Shown one piece after another: positions 1 through 7,770 of a stretch of DNA of 18,843 nucleotides. The translations under genes and the position numbers were made by a program. Each line of letters starts with the position of its first letter. Position 1 is the stretch's first letter. This DNA comes from an uncultured Collinsella sp. Lineage in GTDB: Bacteria > Actinomycetota > Coriobacteriia > Coriobacteriales > Coriobacteriaceae. The stretch lies in the NCBI GenBank assembly GCA_938023085.1, contig CALHDP010000039.1, positions 1 to 18,843 on the forward strand. Reading direction: 5' to 3'. The notes under the pieces were generated by a model that made no database searches, was not told where the DNA came from, and saw only the letters and a list, made by a program, of their open reading frames with translations.

Positions 1-297
1 ATCGATGCCGGTCACGCGCCGTCCCCGTTGCTCATGCCTGTTATGGCAAATATGACGGCGGCGCCCTATCCGGCTGACCTGAAGGCAGCATCGGATGTCT
101 TGGCCAACCAGGTGAGTCATGCCGTGCGCTGGGTCGACACGCTGCATGCTCTGCAGGATCAAGGCATCGACACGTTTATTGAGGTCGGCCCCGGCAAAAC
201 GCTGTCTGGCCTGGTCAAGCGTACGTTGAGCGACGTTCGTGTGTATTCGTGCGAAACGGCCGAGCAGGTCGCAGCTATTGCCGACGAGCTCGCATAG
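1..297 (+). CDS. fabD: Malonyl-CoA:ACP transacylase, C-terminal fragment
   Basis: The reading frame is open from base 1, so this is the 3' end of a longer gene; the first in-window ATG (28) is internal. FabD moves malonyl from CoA to acyl carrier protein in the cytoplasm to supply type II fatty-acid elongation. The visible 98 residues carry the C-terminal FabD hallmarks: a GHAPSPLL-like stretch at the start, then IEVGPGKTLSGLVKR, the conserved GPGK-x-L-x-G loop near the end of the family fold. The catalytic serine region lies outside the window. fabG follows after a 30-nt gap, which supports the assignment and makes it part of the same operon. Confidence 0.9.
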   Translation: MDAGHAPSPLLMPVMANMTAAPYPADLKAASDVLANQVSHAVRWVDTLHALQDQGIDTFIEVGPGKTLSGLVKRTLSDVRVYSCETAEQVAAIADELA

Positions 298-327
298 TTC
301 ACAGGGCTGTAACCCGAAAGGAATGAC

Positions 328-1101
328 ATGGGCAACTTGAACAACGGCGCGCTCGAGCGCAACGACTCACGTCGCGTGGCGCTGGTCACGGGCGGCTCGC
401 GCGGCATCGGTCGCGCTTGTGCCGTGGGCCTGGCGGAGGACGGCTTTGATATCGCCGTCGTCTATGCCGGTAGCGCAGATGCGGCGCGCGAGACGTGCGA
501 AGCCTGTGAGGCGGCTGGCGCCACGGCGCGCGCATATCAATGTGACGTGGCCGACCCCGCCGCCGTCAACACTTGCGTGGAGACGGTCCTCAACGACTTT
601 GGCTCCATTTGGGCGCTCGTCAACAATGCCGGCATCACGCGCGACGGCCTGCTCATGCGTATGGGCGACGATGCCTTCGACCGCGTGCTCGATGTCAATC
701 TCAAGGGAACATTCAATATGACGCGCGCGCTCACCAAGACCTTTATGCGCCAGCGTGGCGGTTGCGTCATCAACATGAGCTCGGTTGTGGGCCTGATGGG
801 CAATGCCGGACAGACCAACTACGCTGCCTCCAAGGCGGGCGTCATCGGCCTGACCAAGGCGGTAGCGCGCGAGCTTGCGCCCCGCGGCGTACGAGTGAAC
901 GCGGTCGCCCCCGGATTTGTCGAGACCGATATGACGGCAAAGCTATCGGATAAGGTGCGTGCGGCGTGCGAAGAGCAGATTCCCCTAAAGCGCATGGCGC
1001 GCCCCGAGGAAGTGGCCGGCGTGGTGCGCTTTTTGGCGAGTGATGCGGCTGCCTACATTACGGGCGAGGTCGTGCGCGTCGACGGCGGAATGGCGATGTA
1101 G
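328..1101 (+). CDS. fabG: 3-oxoacyl-ACP reductase FabG
   Basis: An NADPH-dependent short-chain dehydrogenase/reductase of 257 residues that reduces 3-oxoacyl-ACP in fatty-acid elongation. The sequence shows the cofactor loop TGGSRGIG at about residues 21-28, NNAG at 99-102, and the catalytic set Ser152, Tyr165 and Lys169 (YAASK). Each of these lies exactly 14 residues after its E. coli FabG counterpart, because the N-terminus is longer. The C-terminal ITGEVVRVDGGMAM is typical of FabG. The ATG at 328 is preceded by a good ribosome-binding site (GAAAGGA). General SDR enzymes share the fold, but the flanking fabD and fabF make FabG secure. Confidence 0.96.
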   Translation: MGNLNNGALERNDSRRVALVTGGSRGIGRACAVGLAEDGFDIAVVYAGSADAARETCEACEAAGATARAYQCDVADPAAVNTCVETVLNDFGSIWALVNNAGITRDGLLMRMGDDAFDRVLDVNLKGTFNMTRALTKTFMRQRGGCVINMSSVVGLMGNAGQTNYAASKAGVIGLTKAVARELAPRGVRVNAVAPGFVETDMTAKLSDKVRAACEEQIPLKRMARPEEVAGVVRFLASDAAAYITGEVVRVDGGMAM

Positions 1102-1140
1102 AAACCAGGGCCGAACAACGGCTTGGATGAGGAGACCAAG

Positions 1141-2388
1141 ATGGAACAGAGAGTTGCAATCACCGGTATCGGTGCCGTATCGCCGCTCGGTAACACGGCG
1201 CTTGCTACCTGGGCGGCCATGTGCGCCGGCACGTGCGGCATCGGCCCGATCACGCACTTCGATACCGATGCGTTTGCCGTTAAGGTGGCGGCCGAGGTCA
1301 AGGATTTTGACGGCAACGAGTACTTTGGCAAGCGTGACGCCAAGCACCTGGACCCCTGCGTTCAGTTTGCACTGGCGGCGTCGGACGAGGCCATGCACGA
1401 TGCGGGCTTTGATGTCGAGGGCGCCATCAATCGCGAGCGCCTGGGCGTCTACGTGGGTTCGGGCGTGGGCGGCATGCAGACACTCGTCGACAACGTCCAC
1501 ACGATTGCCGACCGTGGGCCCCGCCGCGCATCGCCCTATATGATCGCGATGATGATCCCCAATATGGCTTCGGGCAATATCGCAATCCGCCACAAGGCAA
1601 AGGGCCCGACCCTGCCCGTGGTGACCGCCTGCGCGACCTCGGCCCATGCCGTGGGCGAGGCGTTCCGCGCCATCAAGCATGGCTATGCCGATGCGATTCT
1701 CGCCGGCGGTGCCGAGGCCGCAATCATCCCCGATGCCGTTGCGGGCTTTACGTCCTGCCGTGCTCTCACCACTAATCCTGACCCGTCGACGGCATGCCGT
1801 CCGTTCGATGCAGACCGCGACGGCTTTGTGATGGGCGAGGGCGCCTGCGTGCTGGTACTCGAGAGCATGGAACACGCGCTGGCTCGCGGGGCGCACATTT
1901 ATGCCGAGGTCGTGGGCTACGGCAACACCGATGATGCCTATCACATCACGAGCCCCGATCCCGAGGCTGCCGGCATTGCCCGTGCGATATCGCTGGCGGT
2001 GGCCGAGGGCGACGTTAAGCCTTCCGAGGGCCTCTACATCAACGCTCACGGAACCTCGACTAAACTTAACGATTCGTCCGAGACGGCGGGCATTAAGCGT
2101 GCGCTCGGCGAGGACGCGGCGCGCGCCGCGCACGTCTCGTCGACCAAGTCGATGACCGGCCACATGATCGGTGCTACGGGTGCCATCGAGGTCATGGCCT
2201 GCGCCATGGCGCTCGAGCAGGGCGTGGTGCCCCCGACCATTAACTACCACACGCCCGATCCCGCCTGCGATCTTGATTACACGCCCAATCGAGCGGTTCG
2301 CGCCGACCTTGCCTGGGCGCTTTCGACCAACCTGGGCTTTGGCGGGCACAACGCCGCCATCGCGCTGCGTAGATATACGAGGAGCTAG
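1141..2388 (+). CDS. fabF: 3-oxoacyl-ACP synthase II FabF
   Basis: A condensing enzyme that extends acyl-ACP with malonyl-ACP. The ORF is open from an ATG at 1123, but I chose the ATG at 1141: it has GAGGAG about seven bases upstream, and the protein then begins MEQRVAITGIGAVSPLG like other FabF proteins. From this start the protein has 415 residues and a thiolase-fold catalytic triad of Cys164 (in TACATS), His303 (NAHGTST) and His341 (TGHMIGATGA), matching E. coli C163/H303/H340 almost exactly. The C-terminal NLGFGGHNAA loop is also present. It lies 39 nt after fabG and 3 nt before accB, within one operon. Confidence 0.96.
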   Translation: MEQRVAITGIGAVSPLGNTALATWAAMCAGTCGIGPITHFDTDAFAVKVAAEVKDFDGNEYFGKRDAKHLDPCVQFALAASDEAMHDAGFDVEGAINRERLGVYVGSGVGGMQTLVDNVHTIADRGPRRASPYMIAMMIPNMASGNIAIRHKAKGPTLPVVTACATSAHAVGEAFRAIKHGYADAILAGGAEAAIIPDAVAGFTSCRALTTNPDPSTACRPFDADRDGFVMGEGACVLVLESMEHALARGAHIYAEVVGYGNTDDAYHITSPDPEAAGIARAISLAVAEGDVKPSEGLYINAHGTSTKLNDSSETAGIKRALGEDAARAAHVSSTKSMTGHMIGATGAIEVMACAMALEQGVVPPTINYHTPDPACDLDYTPNRAVRADLAWALSTNLGFGGHNAAIALRRYTRS

Positions 2389-2391
2389 AGC

Positions 2392-2868
2392 ATGGATTCC
2401 AAAAGACTTGCCGAGATAGCCGATGTTATGGAAGACCGCGGCCTCACACGCGTGCGTGTTGAGGAGCCCGATGGCACCGCGGTCGAGCTCGAGCGCGCGA
2501 GTGCAGCGCAGCCGGTTGCCGTGCCCATGCCTATGCCGGGTGCCGTGACTGCTCCGGCGGTGGCTCCTGTCGCCATGCCTGCCGCCGCACCGGAACCCGC
2601 CGCGCAGGCGTCTGCCGCCGCACCGGAGCCTAAGGGCACAGAGGTGACCGCTCCCATGGTCGGCGTTTTCTATGCTGCCCCGGCGCCGGGCGACGAACCG
2701 TTTGTGCACGTGGGCTCCAAGGTCAAGGCCGGCGAGACCCTCTGCATCATCGAGGCCATGAAGGTTCTCAACGAGGTGACGGCAGAGGCGGATGGCGAGG
2801 TGCTCGAGATCTGCGTGGCCGACGGTGACCTCGTGGAGTTTGGCAGCTGCCTCATGAGGATCGGATAG
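2392..2868 (+). CDS. accB: Biotin carboxyl carrier protein of acetyl-CoA carboxylase
   Basis: AccB carries biotin between the carboxylase (AccC) and carboxyltransferase halves of acetyl-CoA carboxylase. The 158-residue protein has the expected three parts: an N-terminal helical segment (about 1-35), an Ala/Pro-rich flexible linker (about 40-80), and a C-terminal biotinyl domain with the EAMKV motif, whose biotin-accepting lysine is Lys124. Length and layout are normal for AccB. The start ATG is 3 nt after the fabF stop, with an AGGAG-type ribosome-binding site inside the end of fabF, which suggests translational coupling. fabZ follows directly. Confidence 0.95.
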   Translation: MDSKRLAEIADVMEDRGLTRVRVEEPDGTAVELERASAAQPVAVPMPMPGAVTAPAVAPVAMPAAAPEPAAQASAAAPEPKGTEVTAPMVGVFYAAPAPGDEPFVHVGSKVKAGETLCIIEAMKVLNEVTAEADGEVLEICVADGDLVEFGSCLMRIG

Positions 2869-2877
2869 GTGATATCC

Positions 2878-3300
2878 ATGAACAAAGAAGAGCTCAAGAA
2901 GCTGTTGCCGCATCGCGAGCCGATGCTTTTGCTCGACGAAGCCGAGCTGGTGGGCGACGAGGCCCACGGCAAGATCACGATTACGGGCGACGAGTACTTT
3001 TTGCAGGGGCATTTTCCGGGAAACCCGGTTGTCCCCGGCGTGATTCAGTGCGAGATGCTTGCCCAGAACTGCTGCGTGCTGCTGATGGGCGATGAGGAGG
3101 CGCGCGGCGCGACGCCGTTCTACACGAGTCTGGACAAGGTGCGCTTTAGGCGTCCGGTGCGCCCGGGCGACACGGTTGATCTGGTGTGCTCCATCACGCG
3201 TGCGCGCGGGCCGTTCCGCTTTGCGACGGGTACTGCGAGCGTCAACGGTGAGGTTTGCTGCCGCGCCGATATGTCTTTTGCACTCATGCACGAAAGTTAA
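2878..3300 (+). CDS. fabZ: 3-hydroxyacyl-ACP dehydratase FabZ
   Basis: FabZ removes water from 3-hydroxyacyl-ACP. I chose the ATG at 2878 (140 residues) over a GTG at 2869 that abuts the accB stop, because the stretch GATAGGTGAT gives a sensible ribosome-binding site for the ATG. The hot-dog fold signature is clear: PHREPMLLLD near the N-terminus, then GHFPGNPVVPGV with catalytic His45, and Glu59 in QCEMLAQ. Length is typical of FabZ. Its place between accB and accC is typical of compact FAS II clusters in Gram-positive bacteria. Confidence 0.95.
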   Translation: MNKEELKKLLPHREPMLLLDEAELVGDEAHGKITITGDEYFLQGHFPGNPVVPGVIQCEMLAQNCCVLLMGDEEARGATPFYTSLDKVRFRRPVRPGDTVDLVCSITRARGPFRFATGTASVNGEVCCRADMSFALMHES

Positions 3301-3310
3301 GGAAGGCTTC

Positions 3311-4654
3311 ATGTTCGACAAAGTGCTCATCGCCAACCGCGGCGAGGTCGCGGTCCGTGTTATCCGCGCGTGCCGCGATATGGGCATCAAGACCGTCGCC
3401 GTCTACTCCACGGCCGATGCGGACGCGCTGCACGTGCAGCTTGCCGACGAGGCGTATTGCATCGGCGGCCCGCGTCTTGCCGAGAGCTACCTCAACGACG
3501 ATGCCGTGCTCACCTGTGCCGTAAAGTCGGGAGCTAAGGCGATCCATCCCGGCTATGGCTTCTTTTCCGAGAAGGCGAGCTTCGTGCGCGACTGCGACAA
3601 GTATGGCCTGGCGTTTGTCGGTCCTTCGGCCGAGGTGATCGACAACATGGGCGACAAGGACGCCGCACGCCGAACGGCTGCCGCGGCGGGCGTGCCCATC
3701 GTTCCGGGCTGCGATTTGCTCAAAAGCCCTGAGGAGGCGACGGCCGAGGCCGAGCGCATCGGCTGCCCCGTGCTTATTAAGGCGCGGGCGGGCGGTGGCG
3801 GTCGTGGTATTCGCAAGGTCGAGCGCGTGGAAGACGCGGCAAAGGCCTTTATTGAAGCACGTGCCGAGGGCGAGGCCGTTTTTGGCGACGGCGAGTGTTA
3901 CATGGAGAAGTTCGTCGCGCCGGCGCACCACGTTGAGGTGCAGATTATGGCCGATAAGCAGGGCCATGTGTTTTCGCTCGGCGAGCGTGAGTGCTCGGTG
4001 CAGCGCCGCAACCAAAAGCTGATCGAGGAGAGCCCCGCACCGTGCCTCGACGGACACGACGACATTCGTGCCCGTATGCACAAGGCGGCGCGTGACCTGG
4101 CTCGTGCCGTTGGCTATGAGGGCGCCGGCACCATTGAGTTTCTGTACTCAGATGACGGCAATTTCTACTTTATGGAAATGAACACGCGCTTGCAGGTGGA
4201 GCATCCGGTTACGGAGTTTGTGACCGATACCGACCTGGTCAAGTGGCAGCTGCGCGTGACAGCCGGCCAGCCTCTGCCATTTGAGCAGGAGGACGTGCCG
4301 GTCCGCAACCACGCCATGGAGTGCCGCATCAATGCCGAAACGCCGGACTTTCTGCCGTCATGCGGAACGGTCACCGCGTTGCGTGTACCGGGTGGTCCGC
4401 GCGTGCGCTGGGATTCGGCCATGTTCACCGGTGCGACAGTTCCGCCGTACTACGACTCCATGCTCGGCAAGCTCATCGTGTGTGCGCCCACGCGTGACGG
4501 CGCCATTCGCAAGATGCGCTCGGCCCTGGGCGAGCTCGTGATTGAGGGCGTGAGCGAAAACAGCGAGCTTCAGCTCGACGTGCTGGCAAACGGCGAGTTC
4601 TTGTCGGGCATGTATCACACCGATCTGATGGGGCATCTCTATGCTGATGAATAG
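3311..4654 (+). CDS. accC: Biotin carboxylase subunit of acetyl-CoA carboxylase
   Basis: AccC carboxylates the biotin on AccB using ATP and bicarbonate. The ORF extends upstream to 3092, but that part overlaps fabZ; the ATG at 3311 has GGAAGG just before it and gives the standard N-terminus MFDKVLIANRGE. From there the protein has 447 residues, normal for the family. It shows the pre-ATP-grasp domain, Lys157 and the glycine-rich ATP loop (KARAGGGGRGIRK), and the metal/biotin motif EMNTRLQVEHPVTE with Glu289 and Arg293 equivalent to E. coli E288 and R292. The 3' end overlaps accDA by 14 nt, so the two are probably translationally coupled. Confidence 0.96.
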   Translation: MFDKVLIANRGEVAVRVIRACRDMGIKTVAVYSTADADALHVQLADEAYCIGGPRLAESYLNDDAVLTCAVKSGAKAIHPGYGFFSEKASFVRDCDKYGLAFVGPSAEVIDNMGDKDAARRTAAAAGVPIVPGCDLLKSPEEATAEAERIGCPVLIKARAGGGGRGIRKVERVEDAAKAFIEARAEGEAVFGDGECYMEKFVAPAHHVEVQIMADKQGHVFSLGERECSVQRRNQKLIEESPAPCLDGHDDIRARMHKAARDLARAVGYEGAGTIEFLYSDDGNFYFMEMNTRLQVEHPVTEFVTDTDLVKWQLRVTAGQPLPFEQEDVPVRNHAMECRINAETPDFLPSCGTVTALRVPGGPRVRWDSAMFTGATVPPYYDSMLGKLIVCAPTRDGAIRKMRSALGELVIEGVSENSELQLDVLANGEFLSGMYHTDLMGHLYADE

Positions 4655-6365
4655 AAAAGCGAAGACGGTCAATGTCCTTGAGGGGCCGATGACCGAGTCG
4701 TGCGCCGAGTTTCCCGCGCGCCATGTGTTTATCAAGTGTCCGGAGTGCCGCCGTGTGATCGATGAGGCACGCCTGCACGACAACCTCGAGGTCTGCCCTC
4801 GTTGCGGCAAACACTTTCGCGTGAGCGGTCGCGCGCGCATGCGCATGACGGTCGACGAGGGCACGTTTGAGGAATGGGATGCCAATCTGGCGTCGGAGGA
4901 CTTCCTCTCGTTTCCCGGCTATGCCGACAAGCTCAAGAGCGTGAGCGAGCGTTCGGGCGAGCGCGATGCCGTTGTGTGCGGCAGGGGCAAAATCTGCGGT
5001 TGCGATACCGCGCTCTTCTTTATGGACGCCAACTTTATGATGGGCTCGATGGGTTCCGTGGTGGGCGAGAAGATCTGTCGCACATTTGAGCATGCGACCG
5101 AGCTGGGATTGCCAGTTGTCGGCTTTACCGTTTCGGGCGGTGCGCGCATGCAAGAGGGCGTGACATCGCTTATGCAGATGGCCAAGATTTCTGCGGCGGT
5201 TAGGCGCCATAGCGAGGCGGGCGGCCTGTATATCACGGTGCTCACTGACCCCACGACCGGAGGCGTAACCGCGAGCTTTGCCATGGAGGGCGACATTATC
5301 CTGGCCGAGCCCGATGCCCTGACGGCATTTGCCGGCCCGCGCGTGATCGAGCAGAACATGCATAAGCGACTGCCCAAGGGATTCCAGCGCTCCGAGTTTT
5401 TGCTGGAGCACGGCTTTTGCGATGCCGTTGTTCCGCGTGGCGAGATTGCGCTCACGGTAGGCGAGCTGCTGGCGCTGCACGAAGGGCATGCGCCCGGCCT
5501 GGGGGCACCGCACGAGATCGTGCATACGGGTCGCCGCGGCAAAAAGCTGGGGCACTTGTTTAAGCGATCGGCGGCACCAAAAACCGCGCTCGAGATTGTC
5601 AAGCAGACCCGCTCGGCAGATCGTGCCACGGCGGGTGAGATAATCTCGCTGGGCCTGGATGGATTTGTGGAGCTGCACGGCGACCGTTACTTTGGCGACG
5701 ACGCCGCTGTGGTGGCTGGCATTGGCTGGAAAGACGGACGCCCCGTAACGGTCATCGCCATTGAGCGCGGCACCACGACCAAAGAGCGTATGCGCCGCAA
5801 CTTTGGCTTGGCGCATCCCGAGGGCTACCGCAAAGCGCGTCGCCTTATGCGCCAGGCCGAAAAGTTTGGTCGACCGGTTCTGTGCCTGGTCGATACTTCG
5901 GGCGCGTTTTGCGGCATCGGTGCCGAGGAGCGCGGTCAGGGCGAGGCGATTGCCCAGAATCTCATGGAGATGAGCGGCCTTAAGACGCCGATTGTCTCGG
6001 TGGTGACAGGCGAAGGCGGCTCTGGTGGCGCGCTGGCGCTGTCCATGGCCGACCGCATCCTGATGCTCTCGAGCTCGGCCTATTCGGTCGTGAGCCCCGA
6101 GGCCTGTGCGTCGATCCTGTGGAAGGATACCGAGCGCGCGAATGAGGCCGCCGAGGCGCTGAAGCTCACGGCTCCCGATCTGTTGGCGCTCGGCATCATC
6201 GACGGCATTGTCGACGATGGGGGCCTGTCGCATGAGGAGATCGCCGGCGCCGTCATGTCCTCGGCATTTGATGCCTTCGATACGCTTGGGCGGCTCGACG
6301 ACGCGACCCTCGCAAACCTCCGCTACGAAAAGTACCGCGCAATCGGTCGGTACAGCACGATGTAA
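4641..6365 (+). CDS. accDA: Fused acetyl-CoA carboxylase carboxyltransferase beta-alpha (AccD-AccA)
   Basis: One 574-residue protein carries both carboxyltransferase halves that move the carboxyl group from biotin to acetyl-CoA; in E. coli these are separate AccD and AccA. The first half is AccD-like, with a zinc ribbon made by Cys33, Cys36, Cys52 and Cys55 and the motif VSGGARMQEG. The second half, from about residue 300, is AccA-like: ELHGDRYFGDD, RRNFGLAHPEGYRKA, GIGAEERGQGEAIA and GEGGSGGALAL. The junction falls around the segment after LLALHEGHAPG. The reading frame is continuous with no sign of frameshift. The ATG at 4641 overlaps accC by 14 nt; ATG 4647 is an alternative. It is the last recognisable lipid gene of the operon. 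Confidence 0.93.
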   Translation: MLMNRKAKTVNVLEGPMTESCAEFPARHVFIKCPECRRVIDEARLHDNLEVCPRCGKHFRVSGRARMRMTVDEGTFEEWDANLASEDFLSFPGYADKLKSVSERSGERDAVVCGRGKICGCDTALFFMDANFMMGSMGSVVGEKICRTFEHATELGLPVVGFTVSGGARMQEGVTSLMQMAKISAAVRRHSEAGGLYITVLTDPTTGGVTASFAMEGDIILAEPDALTAFAGPRVIEQNMHKRLPKGFQRSEFLLEHGFCDAVVPRGEIALTVGELLALHEGHAPGLGAPHEIVHTGRRGKKLGHLFKRSAAPKTALEIVKQTRSADRATAGEIISLGLDGFVELHGDRYFGDDAAVVAGIGWKDGRPVTVIAIERGTTTKERMRRNFGLAHPEGYRKARRLMRQAEKFGRPVLCLVDTSGAFCGIGAEERGQGEAIAQNLMEMSGLKTPIVSVVTGEGGSGGALALSMADRILMLSSSAYSVVSPEACASILWKDTERANEAAEALKLTAPDLLALGIIDGIVDDGGLSHEEIAGAVMSSAFDAFDTLGRLDDATLANLRYEKYRAIGRYSTM

Positions 6366-6391
6366 CAAAGGGACAGTCCGCATGTCACATT
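6365..6391 (+). repeat. Left copy of 27/28-bp direct repeat flanking the EIIC gene
   Basis: This 27-bp stretch starts at the last base of the accDA stop codon and contains GGGACAGTCC followed by GCATGTCACATT. It matches 7629-7656 in the same orientation with one substitution and one single-base indel. It supplies a possible ATG (6382) for the downstream permease. A more divergent second unit (TTGGGAAAGG...TGTGTCACA) follows at 6390-6412. Related GGGACAG units lie at 15899-15977. Confidence 0.85.
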
Positions 6392-7620
6392 GGGAAAGGG
6401 TTCCTGTGTCACAAGTTTCTAACACCTCGTTTACAACGACGGTTTCATCAAACGCCATGGCCGTGGTGGACTATCTGTCCAAAAGCATGATGTCGGCGCT
6501 GCCGTTTATTGTCTGCGCGGCGTTGTTCCGCACCGTCGCCGTCATTATGGGCGAAGGCATGCTGGGCCTATGGTCTGCCGATTCCGAAATCTATCGCCTG
6601 TTCTACAGTTGGCTCTATAACGCCGGCTACTACTTTTTGCCCATTTATCTTGGTTGGGCGGCCGCCCGCCAGTTCGGTTGCTCGGAGCAGCTGGGCATGA
6701 TGCTGGGCGGCGTATTGATTGCGCCCGATCTGCTTAAGCTCGTCGATGCCGCATCGACGACGGGGGCATCGATGACTTCCGTGTATGGCCTGCTTCCCGC
6801 GCCGGTCAACGATTACACGACGACTGTTATTCCGGTTCTCATCTCGGTACCCGTGCTTTGGCGAGTGGAGTGTTTCTTTCGGCGCGTTATCCCTCAGGCC
6901 GTGGCGTTTTCGTTCGTTCCGTTTGCGACCATGCTCGTCATGGTTCCGGTTTCGCTGTGTATCACGGCACCGGCGGGCAGCTATCTGGGCATGCTGTTGG
7001 GCCAGCTTATGTTTATGCTTGGCAATTCCGGTGGTATCGTGTCGCTGCTCACGCTCATGGGGCTTGCCGCGGGCTGGGAGTTCCTAAAGATCGCGGGCGT
7101 CAGCAACGTCGTCCTATCGCTCGCCTACGCGCAGTTTATGAGTGTGGGAACGGATTCGTGCATTCTGATCGCCGCGACGATGGCAACGTTTGCCGTTTGG
7201 GGCATGCCCTTTGGCGCGTCGCTCCGCGTTGCGGATAAGGACGAGAAGGCGCTCATGCTGGGCTATTCGATCTCGGGTGTTCTTGGCGGCGTAAGCGAGC
7301 CGGCGCTGTACGGTTGCGGCTTTAAATATGGCAGGTGCCTGACGTACATGGCCATTGGTGGTGCCGTCGGAGGCCTTGTTGCGGCCGTGGGCCACGTTAC
7401 GGCCTATACCATCGGCATGACGAATGTCCTCATGGTCATTGGCTTTGCCACAGGTGGTTTTTCGAACCTGCTGTGGTGCTGCGTTGCCGGCGGCACGGCA
7501 TTTGCGGTGTCTGCGGCGCTGAGCTACTGCTTTGGCGTGGTGCCGGCGAAGGGGCAGGCGGCAGGAGACGGAGCCGATTCGCCCAAAACCTCGAAGAGCG
7601 TGGCCGAGGCAAGCGCATAA
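6382..7620 (+). CDS. Stand-alone PTS EIIC-type sugar permease
   Basis: An integral membrane protein of 412 residues (404 if translated from the GTG at 6406, which has the better ribosome-binding site GGGAAAGGG five bases upstream). Some ten hydrophobic segments span almost the whole length. It resembles the IIC domain of the glucose/beta-glucoside PTS family: YYFLPIYLGWAAARQFGC, a segment ending in IPVLISVPVLWRVECF, and the signature SGVLGGVSEPALYG, equivalent to the family's G-I-T-E-P-A-L-Y-G. There is no IIB or IIA domain in the protein and no IIA, IIB, HPr or sugar-hydrolase gene beside it. It would need partner domains from elsewhere to phosphorylate sugar, or it may act otherwise; the substrate cannot be read from the sequence. 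It is bracketed by direct repeats. Confidence 0.78.
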   Translation: MSHWERVPVSQVSNTSFTTTVSSNAMAVVDYLSKSMMSALPFIVCAALFRTVAVIMGEGMLGLWSADSEIYRLFYSWLYNAGYYFLPIYLGWAAARQFGCSEQLGMMLGGVLIAPDLLKLVDAASTTGASMTSVYGLLPAPVNDYTTTVIPVLISVPVLWRVECFFRRVIPQAVAFSFVPFATMLVMVPVSLCITAPAGSYLGMLLGQLMFMLGNSGGIVSLLTLMGLAAGWEFLKIAGVSNVVLSLAYAQFMSVGTDSCILIAATMATFAVWGMPFGASLRVADKDEKALMLGYSISGVLGGVSEPALYGCGFKYGRCLTYMAIGGAVGGLVAAVGHVTAYTIGMTNVLMVIGFATGGFSNLLWCCVAGGTAFAVSAALSYCFGVVPAKGQAAGDGADSPKTSKSVAEASA

Positions 7621-7628
7621 ATCGATCG

Positions 7629-7656
7629 ACAAAGGGGCAGTCCCGCATGTCACATT
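7629..7656 (+). repeat. Right copy of 27/28-bp direct repeat flanking the EIIC gene
   Basis: This 28-bp stretch begins 9 nt after the EIIC stop and matches 6365-6391 in the same orientation apart from one substitution and one extra C. It also contains an ATG (7647), but the frame from there runs straight through a terminator hairpin, so it is unlikely to be translated. Recombination between the two copies would remove the EIIC gene cleanly and leave accDA followed by one repeat and the terminator. Confidence 0.85.
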
Positions 7657-7658
7657 CC

Positions 7659-7692
7659 AAGGCCGCGGCCCGTGTGGGCTGCGGCCTTTTTG
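7659..7692 (+). terminator. Intrinsic terminator after the fatty-acid/EIIC block
   Basis: A 13-bp stem, 7659-7671 with 7676-7688 (AAGGCCGCGGCCC against GGGCTGCGGCCTT, one G-U pair), with a GTGT loop and a T run at 7687-7691. It is a strong candidate for the end of the fab-acc-EIIC transcript. Confidence 0.88.
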
Positions 7693-7718
7693 TATCTGGG
7701 GAACAAAGTGGCTACACT
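7690..7718 (+). promoter_or_regulatory. Candidate housekeeping promoter for the cation-efflux gene
   Basis: A TTGTAT -35-like hexamer at 7690-7695 is followed after exactly 17 bp by TACACT (7713-7718), a fair -10 hexamer. The -35 overlaps the T tract of the preceding terminator, a compact arrangement. Transcription would start about 45 nt upstream of the cation-efflux start. The prediction rests on hexamer match and spacing alone. Confidence 0.5.
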
Positions 7719-7770
7719 ACAATCCGGTCAAGCAATAGATATATAAGTAGTACCGTGGGGGCGGATGCAG

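Noticed and set aside
985..3390. An 801-residue open frame on the - strand across fabG to accC
   Set aside because: It lies wholly opposite well-recognised genes, has a low-complexity His/Arg/Gly-rich product and no family signature; long antisense frames are common opposite high-GC coding DNA.
4473..6458. A 661-residue open frame on the - strand across accDA
   Set aside because: Antisense to the fused carboxyltransferase, with Arg/His/Ala-rich composition and no recognisable domain.
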